From Flavobacteriales bacterium (GTDB lineage Bacteria > Bacteroidota > Bacteroidia > Flavobacteriales_D > Sanyastnellaceae), in contig CANGVZ010000150.1 in the NCBI GenBank assembly GCA_947457285.1, forward strand, positions 1 through 5,964: a DNA stretch of 5,964 nucleotides, given 5' to 3'. Of this stretch, positions 1-5,964 are shown piece after piece. The translations under genes were made by a program, and so were the position numbers. Positions within the stretch are counted from its first letter, which is position 1; the number at the start of each line of letters is the position of its first letter. The notes beneath the pieces are model-generated. The model did no database searches, was not told the origin of the DNA, and was given only the letters and a program-made list of their open reading frames with translations.

Positions 1-620
1 GTAGTCGTTGGCGTGTATGAAAATAAATAGTCCTCGCCTCCAAGATAGAGGGAGGTACAGCCGTTGCCACTTATCACGCTATTGCAAGCTCCGCAGGTAG
101 TGTAACTTCCAGAAAATGGCAAGCTCGTAATAGGTGTCGCCGTTGTGCAATTGGAGCAGGGCGGAGGTGGCGCGCAAGTGGCCAGTGTCACCGTAATCGA
201 TCCGTTCACATTGTCGGTCACCGCACAGTTGAATCGATTGAGCTGAATATTGTAAGTGCCGTTGGCTGGGCAAACAAAACTGATAGACGCCGCAGCGCCC
301 AAACATGCAGGGCCATTATCATCATTATACGCCACCGACGTGCCCGCCGCGTTAAAGACAGTCAACTGAGTGTCAAAGCCAGAGCCACAATTAGAAATCG
401 TATACGTACATCCCTGTACCATTCCCGTTACCACGAAATTTCTTCTACCACCATCATTGAGAGGTGGTGTGCACGACACCGAAGCGCCCACAACCGTTGG
501 TGCAGGAGACGTACACGCTGTAGCACCTACAAACTGTGCACACTGACCTTGTGCGTCTGTTCTAAAGAAAATTAGAAACAACACAATTGCCACCGCAGAT
601 ATGAGTTCACGCAACTTCAT
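1..620 (-). CDS. Secreted cysteine-rich multi-domain surface protein (PPC-like repeats), 3' end outside window
   Basis: The frame is open from the ATG at 620-618 to the left edge, giving 206 codons with no stop, so the gene is partial at its C-terminus. The start is fixed because an ATG seven bases upstream (627-625) runs into a stop after six codons, and the next in-frame ATG is residue 67. Residues 1-25 form a signal peptide: a KLRE basic start, a hydrophobic core at about 6-19, and a DAQGQ cleavage region. There is no lipobox. The mature part has 14 cysteines in 180 residues. Residues about 60-148 read like a beta-sandwich module (YTISNC, GFDTQL, VAYNDDNG, then GTYNIQL). A proline-rich linker (APPPPC, 150-155) leads to a second module containing GGEDYLFSYTP (194-204). 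These patterns resemble the pre-peptidase C-terminal (PPC)-like modules of large Bacteroidota exoproteins, which often end in a type IX secretion sorting domain. That end is not visible here. The domain name is tentative, but the secreted character is clear. No enzymatic function can be assigned. Confidence 0.82.
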   Translation of the reverse strand, partial: MKLRELISAVAIVLFLIFFRTDAQGQCAQFVGATACTSPAPTVVGASVSCTPPLNDGGRRNFVVTGMVQGCTYTISNCGSGFDTQLTVFNAAGTSVAYNDDNGPACLGAAASISFVCPANGTYNIQLNRFNCAVTDNVNGSITVTLATCAPPPPCSNCTTATPITSLPFSGSYTTCGACNSVISGNGCTSLYLGGEDYLFSYTPTT

Positions 621-805
621 ATCTCATTTATCCAATAAGTTGTTGATGGGATTTGGTAAAGGTCATCCATAGGTGAACACACAACGGCCTACCTTTTTCA
701 GGAGCCGCATTCGTTTTGTTTAGGTCTAGTAGGTTTATTAACTATTCAAAAATAGGTACTTTTTAACATATTAACAAATTTTTCGACCACGTATCTTCGC
801 GGCCT
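621..805. other. Divergent intergenic region between secreted-protein gene and MATE gene
   Basis: These 185 non-coding bases separate two divergently transcribed genes. The right half (about 731-785) is AT-rich and contains a short direct repeat, TTAACA at 763-768 and 771-776. A promoter candidate for the plus-strand gene is listed separately. For the minus-strand gene I found no convincing TAnnTTTG element and no Shine-Dalgarno sequence upstream of 620. No RNA gene, riboswitch or strong hairpin is apparent. Confidence 0.6.
763..799 (+). promoter_or_regulatory. Candidate Bacteroidota-type promoter for the MATE gene
   Basis: TATCTTCG at 792-799 matches the Bacteroidota -7 consensus TAnnTTTG at all but one defined position. 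It lies six bases before the ATG at 806. Upstream, TTAAC occurs at 763-767 and again at 771-775, roughly where a weak -33 element would fall, but neither is a clean TTTG or TTG box. If the element is used, transcription would start at or within a few bases of the start codon, giving a leaderless or very short-leader mRNA. This agrees with the absence of a Shine-Dalgarno sequence. It is a motif match only. Confidence 0.4.
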
Positions 806-2149
806 ATGTCCTCCGATCTGCAGCTTAAATCCAATTACTCACAAATTCTAAAATTAGCGCTTCCAATTTGTGCTTCATTATTGGTGCCTCAGATCAATTT
901 CATCACGAACTTGATCTTCCTTGGAGGCCTAGGGGAACAGGTCTTAGCCATTGCCGGCATCACGGGCGTCTATTATCTCATCTTCTCCGTAATTGGCCAC
1001 GGACTCAACTCTGGTCTTCAAACCCTCATTTCGAGAAGAGCAGGTGAAAATGATCCAGAAAAAATTGGTGTACTGTTTCAACAAGGCGTTTTGATTGCCC
1101 TTGCTATCAGTGCCATAGCAATTCTCTTCACTCTTTTGGTGAGCCCCAGCATTTTCGGCTTACTGATGGTCGACGCAGAACGTCTGGAAATGACCAATAA
1201 CTTCTTAGCGGTACGTGTATGGGGCCTCCCATTTCTTCTTCTCTATCAATTGCGAAATGCCCTGCTCGTTGGAATCAACAAATCCAACCTTCTCATTGCA
1301 GGCACAGCGGTGGAAACAGTGGTCAATATCATCTTCGACTATGGCTTTATCTACGGCAATCTGGGTATGCCCAATCTAGGCTATATGGGTGCGGCTTATG
1401 CTTCAATCATTGCTGAGTTTTCCGGACTTGTAGTCATTATGCTTTTGATCAATACTCCAAGCATCAAAAACAAAGTAAACCTCTCGCTCACTTGGGTTCC
1501 AAATAAGGAAATTATTATTCAAATACTTTCCGTTTCCGCTCCCCTCATTTTGCAATTCATCATCAGTGTTGTTGCGTGGGAGTTTTTCTATTTATCCATG
1601 GAACATTATGGCAAGCGTGAACTAGCAATCAGTTCACTGATGCGCACCATCTTTGGTTTCTTTGGCTGCTTTACTTGGGCATTCGCTTCTGCGGCCACAG
1701 CTATGATTTCCAACGTAATCGGTCAAGGAAAAAAAGAAGAGGTCATTCCACTTACATGGAAAATCACAAAACTCTCTTTGGCATTCGCCTTCATCATGTT
1801 TGTGTTGCTGAATATTTTTCCCCAGACATTCTTCGCCATTTTTGGCCAAGACAGCTCCTTTCTTGAAGAGGCAATTCCTGTGGTGCGGATGGTGAGCTCA
1901 GCACTGCTATTTATGGCTGTCGGCGGGATTTGGGTCAATGCTGTAGTGGGTACAGCAAACACACGAATAACACTTCTTTCAGAGGGTATCGCAATCATAT
2001 TCTACTGCACCTTTGTATTTCTCGCTGCAGAAGTATATCACCTGCCCGTTTACATCGTGTGGATGAGTGAGTGGGTGTATTGGTCCTCACTGTTTCTGGT
2101 GAGTTTCATTTATTTGAAAAAAGGAAATTGGAGAAAAAAACATATTTGA
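806..2149 (+). CDS. MATE family efflux transporter
   Basis: This 447-residue inner-membrane protein is of normal length for the MATE (multidrug and toxic compound extrusion) family, whose members export cationic drugs or metabolites in exchange for Na+ or H+. Almost the whole chain is hydrophobic, in segments consistent with 12 helices in two six-helix halves. N-half hallmarks are ALPICASLLVPQI in the first helix (about 18-30), GLNSGLQTLISRRAGE after helix 2 (66-81), and NIIFDYGFIYG followed by LGYMGAAYAS (174-200). The C-half repeats the pattern with FASAATAMISNVIGQGKKEE (293-312). A basic tail (LKKGNWRKKH) ends the protein on the presumed cytoplasmic side. The ATG at 806 is the natural start, as only a short hydrophilic stretch precedes the first helix. 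It is transcribed alone, divergent from the secreted-protein gene and convergent with the regulator gene. The substrate and coupling ion cannot be read from the sequence. No frameshift or truncation is seen. Confidence 0.95.
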   Translation: MSSDLQLKSNYSQILKLALPICASLLVPQINFITNLIFLGGLGEQVLAIAGITGVYYLIFSVIGHGLNSGLQTLISRRAGENDPEKIGVLFQQGVLIALAISAIAILFTLLVSPSIFGLLMVDAERLEMTNNFLAVRVWGLPFLLLYQLRNALLVGINKSNLLIAGTAVETVVNIIFDYGFIYGNLGMPNLGYMGAAYASIIAEFSGLVVIMLLINTPSIKNKVNLSLTWVPNKEIIIQILSVSAPLILQFIISVVAWEFFYLSMEHYGKRELAISSLMRTIFGFFGCFTWAFASAATAMISNVIGQGKKEEVIPLTWKITKLSLAFAFIMFVLLNIFPQTFFAIFGQDSSFLEEAIPVVRMVSSALLFMAVGGIWVNAVVGTANTRITLLSEGIAIIFYCTFVFLAAEVYHLPVYIVWMSEWVYWSSLFLVSFIYLKKGNWRKKHI

Positions 2150-2151
2150 TC

Positions 2152-2910
2152 CTAACGCTTAATCACGGCGTTGCGATCTATTAACTCCTTCATCTTCTCC
2201 TGCGTTACAGAAATTTGTTCCTTGTCTTCCATCACCAAAAAACCCCCATCGGTTTTCACCAGTTCTCGTACGAAAGCAATATTCACGATATACGATTTAT
2301 GCGTGCGCATAAAGCGTTCGTCTTCACATAGCACATCTTCAAAATTCTTGAGCGTACGACTAGCCACAATGCGCTCTCCATCCATCATCGCTATTTCGGT
2401 GTATGAACTATCCGCTTTGATATACATGATGCTATCAACGGGTAAAAACTTAAAGCCCGTGCCTATCGGAACAGCAATACTTCTCGGTGCTGTTGGTTGC
2501 AACATTTCTTTCAAATGTTCATACTGTTGTCGTTGCCCACGACGCTCTCGATTAAAGCGTTTCACCGCTTCTTCCAAATCCTGTGGCGATATTGGTTTTA
2601 ACAAATAATCCAATGCGGAAAGTTTAAATGCTTTCACCGCGTATTGATGATACGCTGTCGTGAAAACAACAGAAAAATTTATTTCTTCTTCATCAAAAAA
2701 CTCAAGGAGTTCTAAACCGCTGTGACCAGGCATTTCTATATCAAGAAAAATTAAATCTGGTTTCAATTTTCTAATCGCCTTCACTCCATTGGGCAAGTCT
2801 CCGCTTTCGCCCACAACTTCGACTTCTGGACAAAATGTATTGAGCATGCCTCGCAATAAAATACGAGCATGATTCTCATCGTCTACTATGATCGCCTTTA
2901 TTTTTTCCAT
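2152..2910 (-). CDS. LytTR family two-component response regulator
   Basis: This 252-residue cytoplasmic regulator has an N-terminal receiver domain and a C-terminal LytTR DNA-binding domain. Receiver residues (about 4-120) are all present: acidic pocket D10/D11, phospho-acceptor D57 in FLDIEMPG, T84/T85, and K105 in LLKP with Y102 before it. A charged linker (about 117-142) leads to the LytTR domain (about 145-250), recognised by SIMYIKADSSYTEI (160-173), the SRTLKNFEDVL segment, and the family signature FMRTHKSYIVN (200-210). The length is typical of the LytR/AlgR class, which binds pairs of 9-base direct repeats through a ten-stranded beta fold. The ATG follows the kinase stop codon after four bases, so the two are very probably co-transcribed and translationally coupled. 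The kinase in front is its obvious partner. Its likely target within this window is the repeat cluster upstream of the operon (5831-5897). Its stop codon lies two bases from that of the convergent MATE gene. Confidence 0.96.
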   Translation of the reverse strand: MEKIKAIIVDDENHARILLRGMLNTFCPEVEVVGESGDLPNGVKAIRKLKPDLIFLDIEMPGHSGLELLEFFDEEEINFSVVFTTAYHQYAVKAFKLSALDYLLKPISPQDLEEAVKRFNRERRGQRQQYEHLKEMLQPTAPRSIAVPIGTGFKFLPVDSIMYIKADSSYTEIAMMDGERIVASRTLKNFEDVLCEDERFMRTHKSYIVNIAFVRELVKTDGGFLVMEDKEQISVTQEKMKELIDRNAVIKR

Positions 2911-2914
2911 GCAT

Positions 2915-5791
2915 CTAAATTAGGGGAATTCTTATAATAACCAACGTTCCTATTCCTTCGCCTGATGGTGCAACTTTATCCACAAACTCAACACCCACAT
3001 TGCCATGCTTTCGGTTTAATAATTCCAATCTTCGTGAGTTTGCTTCCGTTGCAAAACTTTGATGGCCTTTATTCTTAATGCGATTCAACTCTCGCGAACG
3101 CGCGCGACCAATACCATTGTCTTCAATTTCAATACGAATGTTTTGCTTCTCCTTATTAAATCGAATGACCAATTGCTTATCTTCTTTTTTATGCAACAAC
3201 CCATGCTTAATAGCATTTTCAACATAAGGCTGAACAATCATACTCGGCAGTCTCGACATTTCTACATCCAACTCAGAATCCACCTCCAGCTTGTAATTCA
3301 AATCATAGTTGAATCGTGCAGACTCAATTTCCAAATACAAATTAAGTGCTTGTAACTCCTCCGAAACGCTGACAGTCTCCTTCTCGCTCATCTCAAGAAT
3401 CATGCGTGTCAACTGCGAAAACTTTGACAAGAAAATACCCGCATTCCTTTTGTCATCAGTGAATATAAATGACTGAATAGTGTTTAGCGCATTGTAAAAA
3501 AAGTGCGGATTCATTTGAGATTTAATGCTCTGTAACATGGCTGTTTGAAGATCTTTTTCCAAAGAAACCTTTTCAAGTAGCAACCTATTTTGAGTTTTTA
3601 ATAAGCGTGTTTGATAGCGATAGTAAATAAATCCGCCAGCAACTACAAATAAACCAACTCCTATATAGAACCAATAACTTTCCCAAAAAGGTCTTCGCAC
3701 AATAAACACCGGCGCACTAAAAATTTCGCCGTTTTCTCCAACTCGAAAACTTACACCATAATAGCCAGGCCTCAAAGCATCGAGCTTCAGTGATCTTGCC
3801 CCATCCGCTATCCTATTCCAATCATTTCCATTCAATGAGTAATACACGGGCAACTTCTGAGACGCAGGATAACTCGCGATAGAAAACTCAAACGTCACTT
3901 CATTCTGCTCATGTGTCAATTGGGTCAACTCCGGTCCCTTGAGTTCTTGTCCCCGAATGAACATTCGGTCCAGATAAAACTTGGGTTCTATATCTCTCAC
4001 ACTTTTATACTCTGGCACTATTATAACACCCGTCTCCGTAGCGATATAGAACTTGTCATCATTTTTGACAAAATCATAAATTTCGTCTTTTCCAGAAATA
4101 GAAAAAATAAATATTATCTGATACTTATCTCCTTTTTTCTCAAAACTTGCTAGCTGATGATCAGATGCAACATAAATTTTACCATTAATCACTTTAATGT
4201 GTTTCCACTCTTCTCCCTCCAGAGATCTCAACTCTTCATAAGTCTTTAAATCTCGAACAGAAAAATGTTCAACCTTTCCCGTTGAAGTAAGCGCAAAAAT
4301 GTCATCTCCAAGTTTTTCAATCCTGGTGTAATTAATACTTTTTCCATCCCGTTTTATTTCTTCTAGACCAAGTAAGGTTTGTCTAAAAAAACCTTGATTG
4401 GAACTAAAATAAACCGCGTCGTTCTTCGCGTCGTATGCCACAGATTTTCCCCGTCCGCCTAAGATCGTAGAACCATTAACGCTCTTGCTGTATTGATTTT
4501 TTTTATAAAACGAATCCCATTTGCTCTCGCCCTTGTACCAAGGCAATTCAAAAAATCCCACATTACCACTTGCAGCTACGATCAAATATTTTCCATCTAA
4601 TGCTTGTGCATCTTTGATTGAGCCAATATTTTGAAATATGAGCTTCTTATTTTTATCAAAAATCAAAAATTCATTTGACGTTGCATACAACTGATTTCCG
4701 CCTGCATCTGGTTCGAGATAGAATATGCCGTGATTTCCTTTGGAAGTATAAAAAGGCTCGCTCAAAGCACTGCCAATCACTTCGATAAGCTTTCCATTTT
4801 TAGTGCCCACCACAACTTTATTGTCGAGTACCGCCAATCGATTCGGACGATCGGCGCCCATTGACAATAGTGTATGGTCAAAATTTCGAATTACTTGAGC
4901 CCCTTCTGTCACCGTTCCTACCCAATATCCACCATTGCGATCTTTCATCACACTGCTTACGCTTATGTCTTTGAAAAAGGGACCGCCCCCAACCATTCTA
5001 CCCATTTTATCATAAATAAACAGGCCGTTGCTACAGCAAAACCAAAACATCTTATCTATGAAAATCACATTTTGTATAAAGCTCAACTCTGGAGTTGAAA
5101 ATACTGGGGTCGTCTTTTTGTGGTCATATAAAAAGAGCTTCTGCTGAGAATTGTCTTTGCCTGTGAAATACACCAATTCTCCATCCATGGCGGTAAGAAT
5201 GGGAGTCATACCCTTCATTACTTGTTGCAAAGGCTTTGTCCGAACAGTTCCCTCCGTGCTCACAATCCACTCCTCAGAGCCGAGAATATGAAACTCTCGG
5301 TTCGTACTAAATGTCTGAAATGTTTCTGCACCAGATCGCTCGATTGTTTTTAGAATATTCAGTGTTTGTAAATCATAGATTACAACTTCATTTTTATACA
5401 AATGAATAATATGATTTGAGTCTAGAAAATAACGGAAAAAACCAATAGGCTTTCGATCATCTAGAAGTATCAGTTTATCGCTTTGAGTATAAAACAGCGA
5501 GCCGTCAAATGATTCCATCCAGATTCGACCAAATCTATCTTCTGTGAGGTGTGAACCTATCCGTGAGCGTTCGCCTTCAGCTCCTATTGACTTGTAGGTC
5601 TCCCCATCATAGCGCATCAAACCCGAACCCGTGGCCAACCACACAAATCCTCTGGAATCTTCGAGAATGTCATAAACCACGTCTGAGTTTAGGCCGTCGT
5701 CACCATCGATTCCTATGGTATAAGGAACCTGACCCTGTGCGTTATAAAACAACACCAAGCCCAGTACCAACATGCATAATCTCTGCCTCAT
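2915..5791 (-). CDS. Membrane sensor histidine kinase, Reg_prop/Y_Y_Y ectodomain with LytS-type kinase
   Basis: The protein has 958 residues from the ATG at 5791. This start is preferred over a TTG at 5842 because it begins directly with a signal peptide (MRQRL, hydrophobic core, NAQGQ site at about 17-21). The TTG would add 17 residues in front of it and run through the upstream repeats. Residues about 22-620 form a periplasmic beta-propeller region. Recognisable Reg_prop blades are at 37-63 (VVYDILEDSRGFVWLATGSG), 82-102 (EDRFGRIW) and 277-300 (MKDRNGGYWVGT); the rest are diverged. A Y_Y_Y-type Ig-like domain follows at 631-698, then one transmembrane helix at about 706-724 and a short coiled coil. 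The His_kinase (LytS/YehU-class) domain has the phospho-acceptor H763 in QMNPHFFYNALN. The HATPase domain has its N-box at PYVENAIKHG (N859), DNGIG at 891-895 and GEGIGT at 944-949. All catalytic motifs are intact. It lacks a receiver or HTH domain, and the LytTR regulator encoded four bases downstream supplies the output. The ligand is unknown; Reg_prop/Y_Y_Y sensors in gut Bacteroides detect glycans, but that should not be assumed here. Confidence 0.94.
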   Translation of the reverse strand: MRQRLCMLVLGLVLFYNAQGQVPYTIGIDGDDGLNSDVVYDILEDSRGFVWLATGSGLMRYDGETYKSIGAEGERSRIGSHLTEDRFGRIWMESFDGSLFYTQSDKLILLDDRKPIGFFRYFLDSNHIIHLYKNEVVIYDLQTLNILKTIERSGAETFQTFSTNREFHILGSEEWIVSTEGTVRTKPLQQVMKGMTPILTAMDGELVYFTGKDNSQQKLFLYDHKKTTPVFSTPELSFIQNVIFIDKMFWFCCSNGLFIYDKMGRMVGGGPFFKDISVSSVMKDRNGGYWVGTVTEGAQVIRNFDHTLLSMGADRPNRLAVLDNKVVVGTKNGKLIEVIGSALSEPFYTSKGNHGIFYLEPDAGGNQLYATSNEFLIFDKNKKLIFQNIGSIKDAQALDGKYLIVAASGNVGFFELPWYKGESKWDSFYKKNQYSKSVNGSTILGGRGKSVAYDAKNDAVYFSSNQGFFRQTLLGLEEIKRDGKSINYTRIEKLGDDIFALTSTGKVEHFSVRDLKTYEELRSLEGEEWKHIKVINGKIYVASDHQLASFEKKGDKYQIIFIFSISGKDEIYDFVKNDDKFYIATETGVIIVPEYKSVRDIEPKFYLDRMFIRGQELKGPELTQLTHEQNEVTFEFSIASYPASQKLPVYYSLNGNDWNRIADGARSLKLDALRPGYYGVSFRVGENGEIFSAPVFIVRRPFWESYWFYIGVGLFVVAGGFIYYRYQTRLLKTQNRLLLEKVSLEKDLQTAMLQSIKSQMNPHFFYNALNTIQSFIFTDDKRNAGIFLSKFSQLTRMILEMSEKETVSVSEELQALNLYLEIESARFNYDLNYKLEVDSELDVEMSRLPSMIVQPYVENAIKHGLLHKKEDKQLVIRFNKEKQNIRIEIEDNGIGRARSRELNRIKNKGHQSFATEANSRRLELLNRKHGNVGVEFVDKVAPSGEGIGTLVIIRIPLI

Positions 5792-5838
5792 AGAATACAA
5801 AAGTCGCAAAACCCGTTGACCTTCCGAGCACCAGTTAG

Positions 5839-5846
5839 CCAAAATA
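5839..5846 (-). promoter_or_regulatory. Candidate -7 promoter element of the kinase-regulator operon
   Basis: On the minus strand these bases read TATTTTGG, one defined position away from TAnnTTTG. Transcription would begin near 5832, leaving a leader of about 40 bases before the ATG at 5791. I see no good TTTG/TTG -33 element at the expected spacing; the nearest TTTG (5878-5875) is too far. Repeats C and D, which point toward the gene, would lie about 32-62 bases upstream of the start, and repeat A touches the -7 element. A weak promoter with such upstream sites would suit activation by the LytTR regulator. This is motif-based inference. Confidence 0.35.
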
Positions 5847-5854
5847 CCTTTTCA

Positions 5855-5873
5855 GTTAGTGACTTTCACTAAC
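5855..5873. repeat. Perfect 8-base inverted repeat with 3-base centre
   Basis: GTTAGTGA (5855-5862), CTT, then TCACTAAC (5866-5873) form a perfect short palindrome made of the inner half-sites B and C of the operator candidate. As RNA it could form a hairpin, but no T-run follows closely on either strand, so it does not look like an intrinsic terminator. A DNA-level role, as a site for a symmetric protein complex, fits better. Confidence 0.7.
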
Positions 5874-5964
5874 CCAAACTCCCTTTTCACTAACTGGCCC
5901 GATATTTAATAAGGTGTCTTTGAATATTTGTATCGGTTTACTGACTTACCTAACCTTCAAGACA

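Larger units (their letters stand above)
5831..5897. promoter_or_regulatory. Candidate LytTR operator: two opposed pairs of 21-base-period direct repeats
   Basis: Four copies of a GTTAG(TGA) element are present. On the plus strand, CAGTTAG occurs at 5832-5838 (A) and 5853-5859 (B), exactly 21 bases apart. On the minus strand, the element reads as TTTCACTAAC on the plus strand at 5864-5873 (C) and 5885-5894 (D), again exactly 21 bases apart. A pairs with D (CCAGTTAG/CTAACTGG) and B with C (GTTAGTGA/TCACTAAC), both centred on 5864, so the whole block is one interrupted palindrome. LytTR domains such as AgrA bind 9-base repeats of form [TA][AC][CA]GTTN[AG][TG] separated by 12-13 bases, that is, a 21-22-base period. 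B (TCAGTTAGT) fits at 9 of 9 positions, D at 8, and A and C at 7 each. The block lies directly upstream of an operon encoding a LytTR regulator, so autoregulation is the natural reading. The repeats are seen directly; the binding is inferred. Confidence 0.72.
5792..5964. other. Regulatory region upstream of the kinase-regulator operon
   Basis: These are 173 non-coding bases up to the right edge. The half nearest the kinase contains the four-copy repeat cluster and a -7-like element, both listed separately. The rest (5898-5964) is AT-rich. On the plus strand, AATATTTG at 5923-5930 is one defined base off the Bacteroidota -7 consensus and could belong to a divergent gene beyond the edge; this is weak. 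No Shine-Dalgarno sequence precedes the kinase ATG. Confidence 0.6.

Noticed and set aside
79..306. Open frame of 75 codons on the minus strand
   Set aside because: It lies in another frame of the secreted-protein gene, which has a signal peptide and coherent modules; this one shows no protein-like pattern.
636..644. TAAGTTGTT as a possible LytTR half-site upstream of the secreted-protein gene
   Set aside because: It is a single 8-of-9 match to a degenerate consensus without a partner at 21-22 bases.
1219..1998. Several short open frames on both strands inside the MATE gene
   Set aside because: All are shadows of the MATE coding sequence, with no start context or recognisable domain.
2154..2172. 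AACGC/GCGTT hairpin as an intrinsic terminator for the kinase-regulator operon
   Set aside because: The stem is five base pairs with a nine-base loop, and the T-run is 13 bases away, too weak and too distant for a normal intrinsic terminator.
2171..5793. Plus-strand open frames opposite the regulator and kinase genes
   Set aside because: They are antisense to intact, well recognised genes and have low-complexity or incoherent translations.
5831..5897. Repeat cluster as a CRISPR array or transposon end
   Set aside because: There are only four short units in mixed orientation, with no spacer-length regularity beyond the 21-base pairs, no cas or transposase gene, and no target-site duplication visible.
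5931..5957. Further GTT-containing near-matches to the repeat unit (plus-strand GGTTTAC, minus-strand AGGTTAGG)
   Set aside because: They do not keep the 21-base period with the main cluster, and such partial matches are expected by chance in AT-rich DNA.

Overview
The window looks like chromosomal DNA of a member of the Bacteroidota. Four things point there: signal peptides ending in an AQGQ-type site, a two-component sensor with a Reg_prop/Y_Y_Y ectodomain, promoter-like TAnnTTTG elements in place of a sigma70 -10 box, and no strong Shine-Dalgarno sequences. The order or genus cannot be read from the sequence.

Layout from left to right: (1) The 5' part of a gene on the minus strand (1-620) encodes a secreted, cysteine-rich, multi-domain surface or extracellular protein. 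Its C-terminus lies beyond the left edge. (2) An intergenic region of 185 bases holds the start regions of two divergent genes. (3) A complete MATE-family multidrug/cation antiporter gene lies on the plus strand (806-2149). (4) A two-gene minus-strand operon converges on it with only 2 bases between the stop codons. The operon has a large membrane sensor kinase (2915-5791) first, followed after 4 bases by a LytTR-type response regulator (2152-2910). (5) The operon's upstream region (5792-5964) contains a striking repeat cluster.

The kinase and regulator form one signalling unit. A periplasmic beta-propeller plus Y_Y_Y sensor passes a signal through one membrane helix to a LytS/YehU-type kinase, which would phosphorylate the REC domain of the LytTR regulator. 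The best finding is the cluster at 5831-5897. It has four copies of a GTTAG(TGA) element arranged as two direct-repeat pairs, each with an exact 21-base period, in opposite orientations around a shared centre near 5864. A 9-base half-site repeated with a 12-base spacer is the published geometry of LytTR-domain binding sites, and one copy fits the published degenerate consensus completely. This makes it a strong candidate operator through which the regulator controls its own operon and perhaps a divergent gene beyond the right edge.

Neither the MATE transporter nor the secreted protein has a visible link to the two-component system other than position. I see no RNA genes, CRISPR arrays, insertion sequences or phage features.
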